64,000 bases of DNA from Streptomyces carminius (GCF_002794255.1 NZ_PGGW01000061.1:1-64000), one strand, 5' to 3'; shown: positions 7,552-16,649, counted from the stretch's first letter. The notes: a model not told the origin generated them from the letters alone. Program-made: numbers and translations.

Positions 7552-8946
7552 TCAGGCGGCCGTGGTGCCGAGCACGTACTCGCGGGAGGCGTGCACCTCG
7601 TCGCGCAGGGCGGGCAGGTCGACGTCGAGGACCCGGCCGTTCCACTTGCGGGGTTCGCCGTTGACGAGGACGGCGCTGATGTTGCGGGCGTCCGAGCCCA
7701 GTACGACGGTGCCGACCGGATCGTTGAGCGGCATGTTGTTGAGGTCCTCGGCCCGGATGACCAGCAGGTCCGCCTTCTTGCCCGGGGTGAGCGAGCCGGT
7801 GACGCCGTCCAGGCCGTTGGTGCGGGCGCCCTGGAGGGTGGCGAAGTCCAGGACGTCGCGGGTGGTGATCCGGACCGGCTCCCGGCCGGTGCCGTGGACG
7901 GCGTTGGCCGCGCGCATCCGCTGGATGGCGTGCAGGGTCCGCATCTGCGTGAACATGTCGCTGACCAGCGCCACTTCGACGTCGATGCTCAGCCCCGGGC
8001 GCACCCCGGCGGCGAGGGCCTCGTCCACGGCGGGGATCGCGGTCTCCAGCCCGATCTGGGCGTCGGAGGTGGGGGCCAGGGCGATGGTCGTTCCGGTCTC
8101 CCCGATCGCCCGCCATGCCCCGGGGGTCAGGCCGGTGGCGTGGATGAGCGTGACGTCCGGCCCGAGGAGGCCGTCCCGCTCCCAGTCCAGGACGGCCCGC
8201 GAGGAGGAGGCGCCGAAGACGGCGTCGACGCTGACGCCGATGCCCAGGTCCCTGGCGGTGCGGGCCAGTTCGGGGCCGTAGGCCAGGGCCGGTCCGGCGA
8301 TCTCGTCGGTGGCCAGGGCGGCCAGCCGCAGGGTCAGAAGCTGGTCGTCGCCGGCGAAGTACTTCTCCTTCAGGCGGAACAGGTCGCCGGGCCACTGCCG
8401 GTCCCAGTCGCCGAAGTGCGGGCCCATGGCGGCGTGGACGCCCCGGATGCGGGTGTCGGCCAGGGCCTGGACGGCGGCGTCGGAGTGCTCGGGGGTGCGG
8501 GAGTTGTGGGAGAAGTCGAGCATGCAGGTGATGCCGCTGTCGATGGCCGTCAGGGCGGCGAGTTTCGTCCCGGTGTACATGTCCTCGGGCCGGTAGACCG
8601 GGGCGTAGCCGGCCAGGGTGGCCATGACGTATCCGGCGAGGTCGTCGACGTCCGGCATGATCCGGCGCAACTGCGTCTCCCACGCGTGCCGGTGGGTGTC
8701 GACGAAGCCGGGCGCGAGGATCGTGCCGGCGGCGTCGACGACCACCGCGCCGTCCCGGTCCAGGCCGGGCCCGACCGCGCGGATCGTCTCGCCCTCGACG
8801 AGCAGGTCCGCGTCGGCCAGGACGCCGAGGCGGGGGTCCATGGTGACGACGGTCGCGCCGGTGAACAGGATGCGCCGCCTCGGGTCGGCCGATCGTTGCC
8901 GGAGCTGTTCGAGTACGGCGGCGTCGGTGGTGCCTTCGCTGCTCAT
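7552..8946 (-). CDS. Amidohydrolase family protein (cytosine deaminase/chlorohydrolase type)
   Basis: 464 residues, a cytosolic metal-dependent hydrolase or deaminase. The N-terminal strands lead into the metal motif DTHRHAW (H85, H87). LIHATGL supplies a further His, and an Asp occurs in LSIDVEVAL near residue 330. The strand-5 histidine usual in this group is not evident (GVSVDAVFG), so metal binding may differ. The C-terminal LTPGKKADLLVI strand is typical. ATG at 8946 follows GAGGAA. It is probably cotranscribed with the barrel-less paralogue downstream. A strong terminator separates it from the methyltransferase upstream. The substrate is unknown. Confidence 0.88.
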   Translation of the reverse strand: MSSEGTTDAAVLEQLRQRSADPRRRILFTGATVVTMDPRLGVLADADLLVEGETIRAVGPGLDRDGAVVVDAAGTILAPGFVDTHRHAWETQLRRIMPDVDDLAGYVMATLAGYAPVYRPEDMYTGTKLAALTAIDSGITCMLDFSHNSRTPEHSDAAVQALADTRIRGVHAAMGPHFGDWDRQWPGDLFRLKEKYFAGDDQLLTLRLAALATDEIAGPALAYGPELARTARDLGIGVSVDAVFGASSSRAVLDWERDGLLGPDVTLIHATGLTPGAWRAIGETGTTIALAPTSDAQIGLETAIPAVDEALAAGVRPGLSIDVEVALVSDMFTQMRTLHAIQRMRAANAVHGTGREPVRITTRDVLDFATLQGARTNGLDGVTGSLTPGKKADLLVIRAEDLNNMPLNDPVGTVVLGSDARNISAVLVNGEPRKWNGRVLDVDLPALRDEVHASREYVLGTTAA

Positions 8947-9098
8947 GGGGGTTCCTCTTCGTGTCGCCTTCGTGTCGCCGGGCCCGCCCGGGGTGGCGGG
9001 CCGGTCTCCAGCCTCCGCCCGTGCGGCCGCGGCAACCAGGCCGCTGTCTTCCGGGGTGCGACGCTCCCAGGCTCCCGTCCCGGGCCGGGCGCGCACAT

Positions 9099-9139
9099 GG
9101 AGGCGGCGGGCAGGACCGGTGGTCCTGCCCGCCGCCTCC
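9099..9139. terminator. Perfect 19-bp hairpin terminator
   Basis: 19-bp perfect arms with a 3-base loop, downstream of the methyltransferase stop and upstream of the amidohydrolase start. It should end methyltransferase transcription and make the two genes separate units. Confidence 0.75.
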
Positions 9140-9229
9140 ACGGCCGGTGAACGCCGCACCGCCTTCGTCCGCCGCCCGCCGCCCGCCGTCCGCGGTCCCG
9201 TCGGCGGGCTGTCGGGCCCTGAGCGGGGC

Positions 9230-10279
9230 TCAGGCCGGTATGAGCTCCAGGACATGGACCCGGGAGCCGGACGACGCGGCCGAGACCGGTGTCAGCCCGG
9301 CCCGCTCGAAGAGGGCCCCGAACTCGTCGAGGCTGCGTTCCCGTCCGGTCGACAGCGCCATCATGTTGAGGTCCATCAGCGGCTCCAGACCGGGCGTGCC
9401 CACCTTGTCGACCAGGAGCTCCATCACCAGCACGCGTCCGCCGGGCCCAAGGGCCGCCCGGCAGTTGCGCAGGATGCGCACGCAGGCGTCGTCGTCCCAG
9501 TCGTGCAGGACGAACTTCAGCAGGTGCACGTCCCCGGGCGGCACCTCGTCGAAGAAGTCGCCGCCGACGAAGGTGAACCGGTCCGCGACGCCCATGCTCG
9601 CCGCGGAGGCCTCCGCCTCGGCGGCCACGTGCGGGAGGTCGAGGACCACCCCGGTCAGTCCGGGATGCCGCCGCATGAGCGTCTGGACGAGGTTCCCGCC
9701 GGCGCCGCCGACGTCCACGGCGACCCGGGCGCCCTTGAGGTCGATCACGTCCGCCAGCTTGTGGGCCAGGCCGCGGGTCATGGCCGTCATGGCGTTGGTG
9801 AAGACCTCGGCCTCCCCCGGGTGGGCGGCGAGCCAGTCGAAGATGGGCGCGCCGAGGGCGGCCTCCGTCCGGGGGGCGCCGGCGCGGACCGCGTCCGCCA
9901 GCCGTCCCCACGGCAGCCAGTGCGACTCGGCCCCGCCCCACAGCGCCAGGTCCCGCAGGGAACCGGGCGCGTCGGAGCGCAGGGTGCCGAGCAGGGGCGT
10001 ACCGGTGAACCGCCTCCCGTCGGTGGAGGCGGCCAGCCCCAGGGAGGCGCACGCCCGCAGGAACCGGAAGGCCGAGTCGGGGTCCAGGGACTCCGCCTCG
10101 GCCACCTCCGCGGGAGTGGCGCCGTCGGGGTGCAGGTGGTCGGCGATACGCAACTCGGCCGCGGTGCGCACCACCTGGGTGACCCAGTAGCCGGTCATCA
10201 TCTGGAGCATCCGCCCCGTGTCGTCCACCGGCCGTCCGGTGGAGCCCGCCGCGACGAAATCGTGCTCGAACAAAGTCAT
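9230..10279 (-). CDS. SAM-dependent O-methyltransferase (plant COMT-like, dimerising)
   Basis: 349 residues. An N-terminal winged-helix dimerisation domain (1-100) is followed by a Rossmann methyltransferase domain with the SAM loop VDVGGAGGNL at 188-197 and the catalytic HDWDDD at 259-264. This family methylates small-molecule hydroxyls, mostly in secondary metabolism. ATG at 10279 was chosen because it begins the conserved MTLFEHDFV region. A GTG at 10333 would add 18 residues without a ribosome site. No other biosynthetic gene lies beside it, so the substrate is unknown. Confidence 0.9.
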   Translation of the reverse strand: MTLFEHDFVAAGSTGRPVDDTGRMLQMMTGYWVTQVVRTAAELRIADHLHPDGATPAEVAEAESLDPDSAFRFLRACASLGLAASTDGRRFTGTPLLGTLRSDAPGSLRDLALWGGAESHWLPWGRLADAVRAGAPRTEAALGAPIFDWLAAHPGEAEVFTNAMTAMTRGLAHKLADVIDLKGARVAVDVGGAGGNLVQTLMRRHPGLTGVVLDLPHVAAEAEASAASMGVADRFTFVGGDFFDEVPPGDVHLLKFVLHDWDDDACVRILRNCRAALGPGGRVLVMELLVDKVGTPGLEPLMDLNMMALSTGRERSLDEFGALFERAGLTPVSAASSGSRVHVLELIPA

Positions 10280-10581
10280 GCGTCGAGCTTCGCGCCGGGA
10301 AAGCGCCCCGGCGTCGTCCGCCGAGAGGAACACCGGCTAGGCCGCCGGACATAGTCCTGCCGGCAGGCGGCACACCGGACGGCCGGACCGGAGGACCGGA
10401 AGTCGCGGGAGAAGCCTGGTGTGCGGGCGGACGAGTAGGTACGGTCCGACGGGCGTACCGGGACGTGGAGTTCGGGCCGGTCCCGTCGGTTCCGGCCGGG
10501 CACGGCTCCCGGCGGACGGCGGGCCCGCGGCCCGTGCCACGCCCTCCGCGCCGAGGAGACACCCCCACCCCTGGAGCCGAT
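10280..10581. promoter_or_regulatory. Divergent promoter region with two palindromes
   Basis: 302 bases between the methyltransferase (minus) and the sugar dehydrogenase (plus). They contain the perfect 12-bp palindrome CCTGCCGGCAGG at 10356-10367 and an inverted repeat GGTACG-N10-CGTACC at 10438-10459. Both are plausible regulator sites. No recognisable gene is present. Confidence 0.4.
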
Positions 10582-12135
10582 GTGTTACGACGCCGCTGGA
10601 CCGGTGCGCTGCTGCTGGCGCTCTCCATGGTCCTGATCGCCCCCCTGTCCGCGTCCGCCGACCCACCCGCAGCCCCGTCCGCCGCCGCGGCCCCGGCGCC
10701 GCCCGCCGCCGCCCCGGCGCCGTTGGAGGACGTCACCGCGTCCACCGTCCAGGTCGCCTCCGGCCTGCGGCGCCCCACCGCGCTCGTCGCGCCCGACGAC
10801 GGGACGGGCCGGCTGTTCATCACCGAGAAGGCCGGCACCGTCCGCGTCTACCACCCGGACACCGGCCTCGCGGCGGACCCGCTCCTCGACGTCTCCGAGG
10901 TGGTGGACATGTCGGGCAACGAGCGCGGGCTGCTCGGCATCGCCCTCCCGCCCGACTTCGCCGACAGCCAGGAGCTGTACCTGGCGTACACGGCGCTGCC
11001 GGACGGCGCGGTGACCCTGGCCCGCTACCGGCTCGGCGACGGCGGCGGCCTGGAGAACCTGCTGTCCCAGGAGCACTCCGAGTACAGCAACCACAACGGC
11101 GGCCAGCTCGCCTTCGGCTCCGACGGCCACCTGTACTGGAGCATCGGCGACGGCGGCGGCTCCGGCGACCCCTTCCGCAGCGGGCAGCGGCTGGACACCC
11201 TGCTGGGCAAGATCATGCGGATCGACGTGAGCGGAAGCTGCGGCGAACTCCCCTACTGCGTGCCCGAGGACAACCCGTTCGTCGGTGTCGAGGGCGCCCG
11301 CGAGGAGATCTGGCTGTACGGGCTGCGCAACCCGTGGCGGTTCTCCTTCGACAGCGCGGACGGTTCGCTGTGGATCGGCGACGTCGGCCAGGGCCGCTGG
11401 GAGGAGATCAACCACCTCACGCCCGAGCAGGGCGGGGCGAACCTCGGCTGGTCCTGCTACGAGGGCCTGGAGGTGTTCGAGCAGGAGCACTGCCTGCCCG
11501 ACACGGAGTACACCGAGCCGGTCTTCACCTACCCGCTGGGCCTCGACGGCAACTGCGCGGTCATCGGCGGACACGTCTACCGCGGCGAGGAGTTCGCCGA
11601 CCTGGTGGGCGGCACGTACATCGCCACCGACTACTGCTCCTCCACCGTCTGGGCGCTGCGCGAGGACGGTGACGGCGGCTACCTCCAGGCCGAGATCGGG
11701 AAGACGGCCACCCAGGTGACGGCGATCGGCACCACGCCGGAGGGTGAGTTCTACGCCGTCAACGACCTGCCCGGCGGCCTGCACCGGGTGGTCTTCGAGG
11801 AGGCCGGTCAGACCGAGCCCACCTGCCGGGTCGACTACGAGGCGACCACCTGGGGCACCGGGCTGACCGCCGAGATCACCGTCACCAACACCGGCACCGA
11901 GCCGGTCACCGGCTGGACGCTGTCCTTCGCCCTGCCCGAGGGCCAGCGCATCGTCGGGGACTGGAACGCCACCTTCGCCCAGGCCGGCACCGTCGAGGTG
12001 GGCAACGCCGCGCACAACGGGACGATCCCGCCGGGCGGCAGCGTCAGCGTCGGCTTCGTGGCCTCCCACACCGGTGACACGTCCGCGCCGGAGGAGTTCT
12101 CCCTCAACGGGGACGCCTGCGCCGTCGGGGGCTGA
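10582..12135 (+). CDS. Secreted PQQ-dependent sugar dehydrogenase with C-terminal CBM2
   Basis: 517 residues. A Sec signal peptide (likely cleavage after ASA near residue 27) and a Pro/Ala linker lead into a six-bladed glucose/sorbosone dehydrogenase propeller (about 50-400). Its markers include NERGLLGIALPPDF, SEYSNHNGGQLAFG, GDGGGSGDP and GLRNPWRFSFD. Residues 413-517 form a family 2 carbohydrate-binding module typical of cellulose or chitin binding. AA12-type enzymes of this kind oxidise sugars with pyrroloquinoline quinone and can feed electrons to lytic polysaccharide monooxygenases. The GTG start follows CTGGAG with good spacing. The domain pairing suggests extracellular oxidation at a cellulose surface. 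Confidence 0.9.
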   Translation: MLRRRWTGALLLALSMVLIAPLSASADPPAAPSAAAAPAPPAAAPAPLEDVTASTVQVASGLRRPTALVAPDDGTGRLFITEKAGTVRVYHPDTGLAADPLLDVSEVVDMSGNERGLLGIALPPDFADSQELYLAYTALPDGAVTLARYRLGDGGGLENLLSQEHSEYSNHNGGQLAFGSDGHLYWSIGDGGGSGDPFRSGQRLDTLLGKIMRIDVSGSCGELPYCVPEDNPFVGVEGAREEIWLYGLRNPWRFSFDSADGSLWIGDVGQGRWEEINHLTPEQGGANLGWSCYEGLEVFEQEHCLPDTEYTEPVFTYPLGLDGNCAVIGGHVYRGEEFADLVGGTYIATDYCSSTVWALREDGDGGYLQAEIGKTATQVTAIGTTPEGEFYAVNDLPGGLHRVVFEEAGQTEPTCRVDYEATTWGTGLTAEITVTNTGTEPVTGWTLSFALPEGQRIVGDWNATFAQAGTVEVGNAAHNGTIPPGGSVSVGFVASHTGDTSAPEEFSLNGDACAVGG

Positions 12136-12142
12136 CCGTCCG

Positions 12143-12198
12143 CCGTGTGCCGTGTGCCGTGTGCCGTGTGCCGTGTGCCGTGTGCCGTGTGCCGTGTG
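12143..12198. repeat. Eight tandem copies of the heptamer CCGTGTG
   Basis: A perfect 7-bp tandem repeat starting eight bases after the sugar dehydrogenase stop codon. It lies in the 3' untranslated region, before the terminator hairpin. It is expected to vary in copy number by slippage without affecting the coding frame. Confidence 0.95.
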
Positions 12199-12223
12199 CC
12201 GCGCGTCACGCGGCGTACGGCGT

Positions 12224-12266
12224 CCCGCACCGCCCCGGGCCGGGGACCGGCCCGGGGCGGTGCGGG
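12224..12266. terminator. Bidirectional 18-bp hairpin terminator
   Basis: 18-bp perfect GC-rich arms with a 7-base loop, between the convergent sugar dehydrogenase (plus) and MmyB regulator (minus). Confidence 0.8.
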
Positions 12267-12309
12267 CGGGAGCACCCGGGGCACCCGCCGCCGGCCGGGG
12301 TGCCGGAGG

Positions 12310-13305
12310 TCAAACGGAACGGTCCTCCGTGGCCCCGTCCGTGGCGCCCGCAGTGCTCGCGGCGTTCCTCGCGGCGGGCCCGTCCTCACCGGACGGGCGC
12401 GGGGCCCCGGTGGGCTCGGCGGCGGCCCCGGTGGCCGGTACGGCGTCGGCCCCGGTGGCGGCGAGGCTGCCCAGCAGGTCCAGTGCCTGTTCGGACGGGC
12501 TGCCCGGCTCGGCGTGGTAGACGACCAGTTGCTGGCCGGGCGCGCTGTTCACGGTCAGCGACTCGTAGTCCAGCGTCAGCTCCCCCACCAGCGGGTGCCG
12601 GAAGCGCTTGGTCTCGTGGGTCTTGCGGCGGATGTCGTGGCGCGCCCACAGCCTGCGGAACGTCTCGCTCCGCAGCGACAGCTCGCCCACCAGCTCGATC
12701 AGGTGGGGATCGGCCGCCTCGGTGCCCACCGACGCCCGCAGGGCGGCGACGGTGTTCTCCGCCACCCGCTCCCAGTCGGGGTAGAACTCCCGCGCATCCG
12801 GATCGAGGAACACCAGCCGCACCAGGTCGCCGCTGTGGGTGTGGCCGTCGAACAGGGCGCGGCCCAGGGTGTTGTGCGCGAGCACGTCCAGCCACGGGCC
12901 GAGGATCACCGCCGGGGTGCGGTGCCAGCCCGCCATCAGCCGCAGCAGTTGCGGGCCGACCCGCTCCCGCCGCCGCGCGGCGGGACGGCGGCGCCGGCCG
13001 GGCGACGGGCGCGCCAGCCGGTGCAGATGGGCCGTGGCGTCCTCCTCCAGGCACAGCACCCGGGCCAGCGCGTCCACCACCTGCGCCGAGGGACTGCGCT
13101 CCCGGCCCTGCTCCAGCCGTACGTAGTAGTCGATGCTGACCCCGGCCAGCATCGCGACCTCCTCGCGGCGCAGCCCCGCCACCCGGCGCCGGTGACCGGG
13201 CGGCAGGCCCACGTCCTCGGGGCGCACGAGCGCGCGGCGGGCCCGCAGGAACTGCCCGAGCGGGTTCTCGCTGTCCATCGCGTCCTTGGCGTCCTTGGCG
13301 TCCAT
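12310..13305 (-). CDS. MmyB-like XRE regulator divergent from an SDR gene
   Basis: 331 residues. The helix-turn-helix (about 15-80, LRREEVAMLAGVS, YYVRLEQGR) precedes an MmyB ligand-binding domain (about 115-275). A low-complexity Ala/Gly/Pro tail follows, longer than usual. The N-terminus is a DNA-encoded repeat (DAKDAKDAMD from 9-bp units), so the true start may be the second Met at 13278. MmyB-type regulators are often found divergent from a short-chain dehydrogenase, as here, and are thought to control it in response to a ligand. The 127-base divergent spacer carries a CCGTACGG palindrome at 13314-13321. Confidence 0.92.
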   Translation of the reverse strand: MDAKDAKDAMDSENPLGQFLRARRALVRPEDVGLPPGHRRRVAGLRREEVAMLAGVSIDYYVRLEQGRERSPSAQVVDALARVLCLEEDATAHLHRLARPSPGRRRRPAARRRERVGPQLLRLMAGWHRTPAVILGPWLDVLAHNTLGRALFDGHTHSGDLVRLVFLDPDAREFYPDWERVAENTVAALRASVGTEAADPHLIELVGELSLRSETFRRLWARHDIRRKTHETKRFRHPLVGELTLDYESLTVNSAPGQQLVVYHAEPGSPSEQALDLLGSLAATGADAVPATGAAAEPTGAPRPSGEDGPAARNAASTAGATDGATEDRSV

Positions 13306-13432
13306 GCGTTCGACCGTACGGCCGGGCGGGGGGGAAGGGGAGCCGGAAGGGTGGGCGGGACACTCCTACGATCCGCTCTCCCGGAGAACGCGCGGCCTGG
13401 TTGCCCGGCCGGGCCCGCCGCACGGTGGTGGC

Positions 13433-14233
13433 ATGACGAACTCATCCGGCACATCCACCACCGCACCGGCCACCGCCCGTCCCCTGACCGGACGGACCGC
13501 GGTCGTCACCGGTGCCACCAGCGGGATCGGCGCGGCCACCGCCGTCCGGCTGGCCGCCGACGGGGCGAGCGTCGCCCTGCTGGGCCGCCGCGAGGAGCGG
13601 CTGAAGGAACTGGCCGACCGGCTCCGCCCCACCGCGACCGGGGAGATCCTGCCGGTGCCCGTGGACCTGACCGACTCCGCGGCGGTCGGCGGGGCCGCCC
13701 GTGCCGTCCGCGCCTCGCTCGGCCCCGCCGACCTCGTCGTGGCCAACGCCGGGGCGATGCTCGGCGCGCCCTTCGAGTCCGCCGACACCGGCGAGTGGGA
13801 CCGCATGATCGACGTCAACCTGCGCGGACTGCTGCACACCGCGCGGGCCTTCACCGACGACCTGCTCACCGCCGCGGCCGGTGACCGCCCGGCGGACCTG
13901 GTGACCGTCGGCTCCGTGGCCGGGCACCAGCTCTATCCCGGCTGGTCGGCCTACTGCGCCACCAAGGCCGCCGTGGCCCATCTGGTCCGCAACCTGCGGG
14001 CCGAGTTCGGACCGCGCGGGGTCCGGGTGCGGAACGTGGAGCCGGGGGTGACCGTGACCGAGCTCGGGGACGACATGCGGGACGCGGGGATGCGGGAATC
14101 CCTGGCGGGCATGCGCACCGGGATCACTCCGCTGGCCGCCGAGGACATCGCCGACGCCGTCGCCTACTCCGTCGCGGCGCCGCGCCATGTGAACATCGCC
14201 GAGCTGGTCGTCGTGCCCGTCCAGCAGGGCTGA
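13433..14233 (+). CDS. SDR family NAD(P)-dependent oxidoreductase
   Basis: 266 residues, a classical short-chain dehydrogenase. The cofactor loop TGATSGIG is at 27-34, followed by the NAG motif, the catalytic Ser in VGSVAG and the Tyr-Lys pair in SAYCATK. It probably reduces or oxidises a carbonyl/alcohol of a small molecule in the cytosol. It is divergent from, and probably controlled by, the MmyB regulator. The substrate is not readable from sequence. Confidence 0.93.
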   Translation: MTNSSGTSTTAPATARPLTGRTAVVTGATSGIGAATAVRLAADGASVALLGRREERLKELADRLRPTATGEILPVPVDLTDSAAVGGAARAVRASLGPADLVVANAGAMLGAPFESADTGEWDRMIDVNLRGLLHTARAFTDDLLTAAAGDRPADLVTVGSVAGHQLYPGWSAYCATKAAVAHLVRNLRAEFGPRGVRVRNVEPGVTVTELGDDMRDAGMRESLAGMRTGITPLAAEDIADAVAYSVAAPRHVNIAELVVVPVQQG

Positions 14234-14281
14234 GCCCGCCCGCCGGACGCCCGCCTCCCCGTCCCGCCGCCCGGCCGCCGC

Positions 14282-14734
14282 TCAGGTGCCGGGCGGCGGC
14301 GGGCGTTCGGCGTCGAGCAGCGCGACGGTCCGTTTCGGCGCGACGGTGCGGTAGCTCTCCTCCACCCAGTCGCACAGCAGCTCCGCCGGCGGCGCGCCGG
14401 GCCCGCCCAGCGGTACCGTCACCCAGCCCGCCCGGCCGAGCCCGTAGCCGGTGGGCACCGCGCCCGGTACGGCCATCGCGTGCGCGTGGGCCTCGGGGCC
14501 GGTGAGTTTGACGGTGATCCCGGGCGGGGAGTCGCCCTCCTCGCGGTCGAGGAAGACGAAGATCTTCCGGTGCACCTTGACCACGCACTGCTCCCAGGGG
14601 AAGTCCTCCCAGGCCCCGGGCAGCGCCAGGGCGAACTCCCGCACCCGCTCCCGTACCGCCCGGGGGCCCGCGGGTGAGCCCGCGGAGGGCCCGGCCCGCT
14701 GCGCTGCCCGCTGTTTCGTCATACGGTCGGCCAT
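14282..14734 (-). CDS. MmcQ/YjbR family DNA-binding-like protein
   Basis: 150 residues from ATG at 14734. A second in-frame ATG four codons later is equally possible. It has the compact fold of the MmcQ/YjbR (DUF419) family: the N-terminal helix and ALPGAWEDFPWEQCVVKVHRK, then KIFVFLDRE strands and a C-terminal VEESYRTVAPK segment. The family has a CyaY-like fold and is named for possible DNA binding, but its biochemical role is not settled. It stands alone between convergent and divergent neighbours. Confidence 0.88.
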   Translation of the reverse strand: MADRMTKQRAAQRAGPSAGSPAGPRAVRERVREFALALPGAWEDFPWEQCVVKVHRKIFVFLDREEGDSPPGITVKLTGPEAHAHAMAVPGAVPTGYGLGRAGWVTVPLGGPGAPPAELLCDWVEESYRTVAPKRTVALLDAERPPPPGT

Positions 14735-14802
14735 GGGGTCCACCGTAGGGCCGGGCACCGACAGACCGCCGTCAGCACACCTCCACACACCTCGGGAGCA
14801 GC

Positions 14803-16026
14803 ATGCCGACCGCACAGCCGACGCCCCGGAAGAACGACCGCGGTGACGACCGCGAGCACGACGTGGTGCTGTTCGGCGCCACCGGCTTCACCGGGCGGCT
14901 GACCGCCGAGTACCTGGCCGCGCACGCCCCCGGCGGCTGCCGCTGGGCGCTCGCGGGCCGCAACCGCGAGAAGCTGCTGCGGCTGCGCGGGCACCTGGCC
15001 GGGATCGATCCGGCCCACGCCGAACTGCCGCTGCTGCACGCCGATGTCGACGATCCCGCCGCGCTGCGCGCGGTCGCCGCCGGCACCCGGGTGGTGGCCA
15101 CCGCCGTCGGCCCGTACCTCCGCCACGGAGAGCCGCTGGTGGCCGCCTGCGCCGAGGCCGGGACGGACTACGTGGACCTGGCGGGCGAGCCGGAGTTCGT
15201 CGACCTGATGTACCTGCGCCACCACGAACGGGCGCGGGAGACCGGGGCGCGGCTGGTGCACTCCTGCGGCTTCGACTCCGTGCCGCACGACCTGGGCGTG
15301 CTGTACACGGTGCGGCAGCTCCCCGAGGGGGTGCCGCTGCGGATCGACGGCTTCGTCCGCGCCCGCGGCAGTGTCTCCGGCGGTACGTTCGACTCCGTCC
15401 TGACCGCCTTCTCCCGCCTCCGGCAGACGGCCCGGACGGCGCGTGAGCGGCACCGGACCGAGCCGCGCCCGGCCGGGCGCCGGATCAGCACCCGGGCGGA
15501 GCGCCCGCACCGCAGCCGCGCGGCGGGGGCGTGGGCGGTCCCGCTGCCGACCATCGATCCGCGGGTGGTGGGCCGGTCGGCCGCCGCGCTGGAGCGCTAC
15601 GGCCCGGACTTCCACTACCGCCACTACGCCGCCGTCCGCCGGCTGCCGGTGGTCGCCGGCACCGTGGCCGGTGCCGGGGCGCTCCTCGCACTCACCCAGC
15701 TCCCGCCCGCGCGCCGCGCGCTGTCCGCGCGGCTGGCCCCGGGCACCGGGCCGGACGCCGAGCGGCGGGCGGGGAACTGGTTCAAGGTCCGCTTCTTCGG
15801 GGAGGGCGGCGGGCGGCGGGTGGTCACCCAGGTGTCCGGCGGCGATCCGGGCTACGGGGAGACGGCGAAGATGCTGGCCGAGTCGGCGTTGTGCCTGGCC
15901 CTGGACGAACTGCCGGAGACCTCCGGACAGGTCACCACGGCGGTGGCGATGGGGGACGCGCTGACCGGGCGGCTGGAACGGGCCGGAATCGCCTTCCGGG
16001 TGCTGTCCCGGGAGGGAGAGCCCTGA
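14803..16026 (+). CDS. Trans-acting enoyl reductase / saccharopine dehydrogenase-like protein
   Basis: 407 residues with an N-terminal NAD(P)-binding Rossmann motif FGATGFTGRL near residue 25. A conserved CGFDSVPHDLG segment near 155-165 is characteristic of the mycobacterial trans-acting enoyl reductase family (Rv2449c/Rv2953-like). In mycobacteria one member reduces polyketide double bonds in phthiocerol lipids. Here no polyketide synthase is adjacent, so the role is open. A GGGAG ribosome site precedes the ATG. The gene overlaps nothing and looks monocistronic. Confidence 0.85.
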   Translation: MPTAQPTPRKNDRGDDREHDVVLFGATGFTGRLTAEYLAAHAPGGCRWALAGRNREKLLRLRGHLAGIDPAHAELPLLHADVDDPAALRAVAAGTRVVATAVGPYLRHGEPLVAACAEAGTDYVDLAGEPEFVDLMYLRHHERARETGARLVHSCGFDSVPHDLGVLYTVRQLPEGVPLRIDGFVRARGSVSGGTFDSVLTAFSRLRQTARTARERHRTEPRPAGRRISTRAERPHRSRAAGAWAVPLPTIDPRVVGRSAAALERYGPDFHYRHYAAVRRLPVVAGTVAGAGALLALTQLPPARRALSARLAPGTGPDAERRAGNWFKVRFFGEGGGRRVVTQVSGGDPGYGETAKMLAESALCLALDELPETSGQVTTAVAMGDALTGRLERAGIAFRVLSREGEP

Positions 16027-16139
16027 GGGAACGGCGGTTCCGCGGGACGGCGGCCCCCGGCGGAGCGCCGTCCGCCGGGGGCCGCCGACGAGGCCCGGGT
16101 GCGCCCCGGGCCGCACCGGGCCGCCCCGGGCCGCTCCGG

Positions 16140-16307
16140 TCAACCGCCCAGTGCCCAGCTGCCTATGACGTAGACCATGCCGACCAGCCACGCCACGGCG
16201 AGCGTGCCCGCCAGCGCGAACGCCACGGTGAGACCGCGCTCGAGCCCGCCCCCGGCACCGAAAGGGGCGGCGGTGGTCATTTCCGGGTGTACGTGGGTGT
16301 TCTCCAT
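16140..16307 (-). CDS. Small single-pass membrane protein
   Basis: 55 residues from ATG at 16307, which has GGAG six bases upstream. An ATG at 16319 would add four residues. The N-terminal half is soluble and Thr/Pro/Gly-rich. Residues 28-52 are a single hydrophobic helix (VAFALAGTLAVAWLVGMVYV). It is divergent from the XRE-cupin regulator, so it may be in the same regulatory circuit. I do not recognise a family. Confidence 0.65.
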   Translation of the reverse strand: MENTHVHPEMTTAAPFGAGGGLERGLTVAFALAGTLAVAWLVGMVYVIGSWALGG

Positions 16308-16649
16308 GATCCGCTCCATGCCTTCCAGAGTGCCGTGAACAGCCGGGCCCAAACATCCGTACGGGTACTCAGCCGTGTTGTCGATCAACGTACTCACGGA
16401 CACTGACAACCTGATCTTGGTGCGCCGGCCGCGGATCGCGGGTTCCGCCGGGGGTCGCCCTGGGCCTGCGGGGCCCCGGGGGGCAGGAGCTTCGGGAGCG
16501 GGGGCTCCGGCGGTACCGGGTCCCGGCTTCCAGGACGGTGGCACCCATGCCGGCGACGCCCCGCCGGAAACGGGGGTTCCCCGTTCCCGGCCCCTGTCGG
16601 CACACCGTCGGGGTTGCAATATTTCTTGCCGGTTCGGCAGGGTGTCCGT
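16308..16649. promoter_or_regulatory. Divergent intergenic region with an imperfect palindrome
   Basis: 342 bases between the small membrane gene (minus) and the XRE-cupin gene (plus). It contains the near-palindrome GTTGTCGATCAAC around 16378-16390, within a wider TTGTC...GACAA inverted repeat, and a stretch of lower GC that suggests a promoter. The 16440-16560 part is GC-rich without visible signals. No gene is supported. Confidence 0.4.

Noticed and set aside
9230..10279. Part of a secondary-metabolite gene cluster
   Set aside because: A lone O-methyltransferase with no synthase, NRPS, PKS or terpene gene within the window, and separated from its neighbour by a strong terminator.
12143..12198. 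Short tandem repeats as a CRISPR array
   Set aside because: The repeats are directly adjacent heptamers without spacers, and no cas gene is present.
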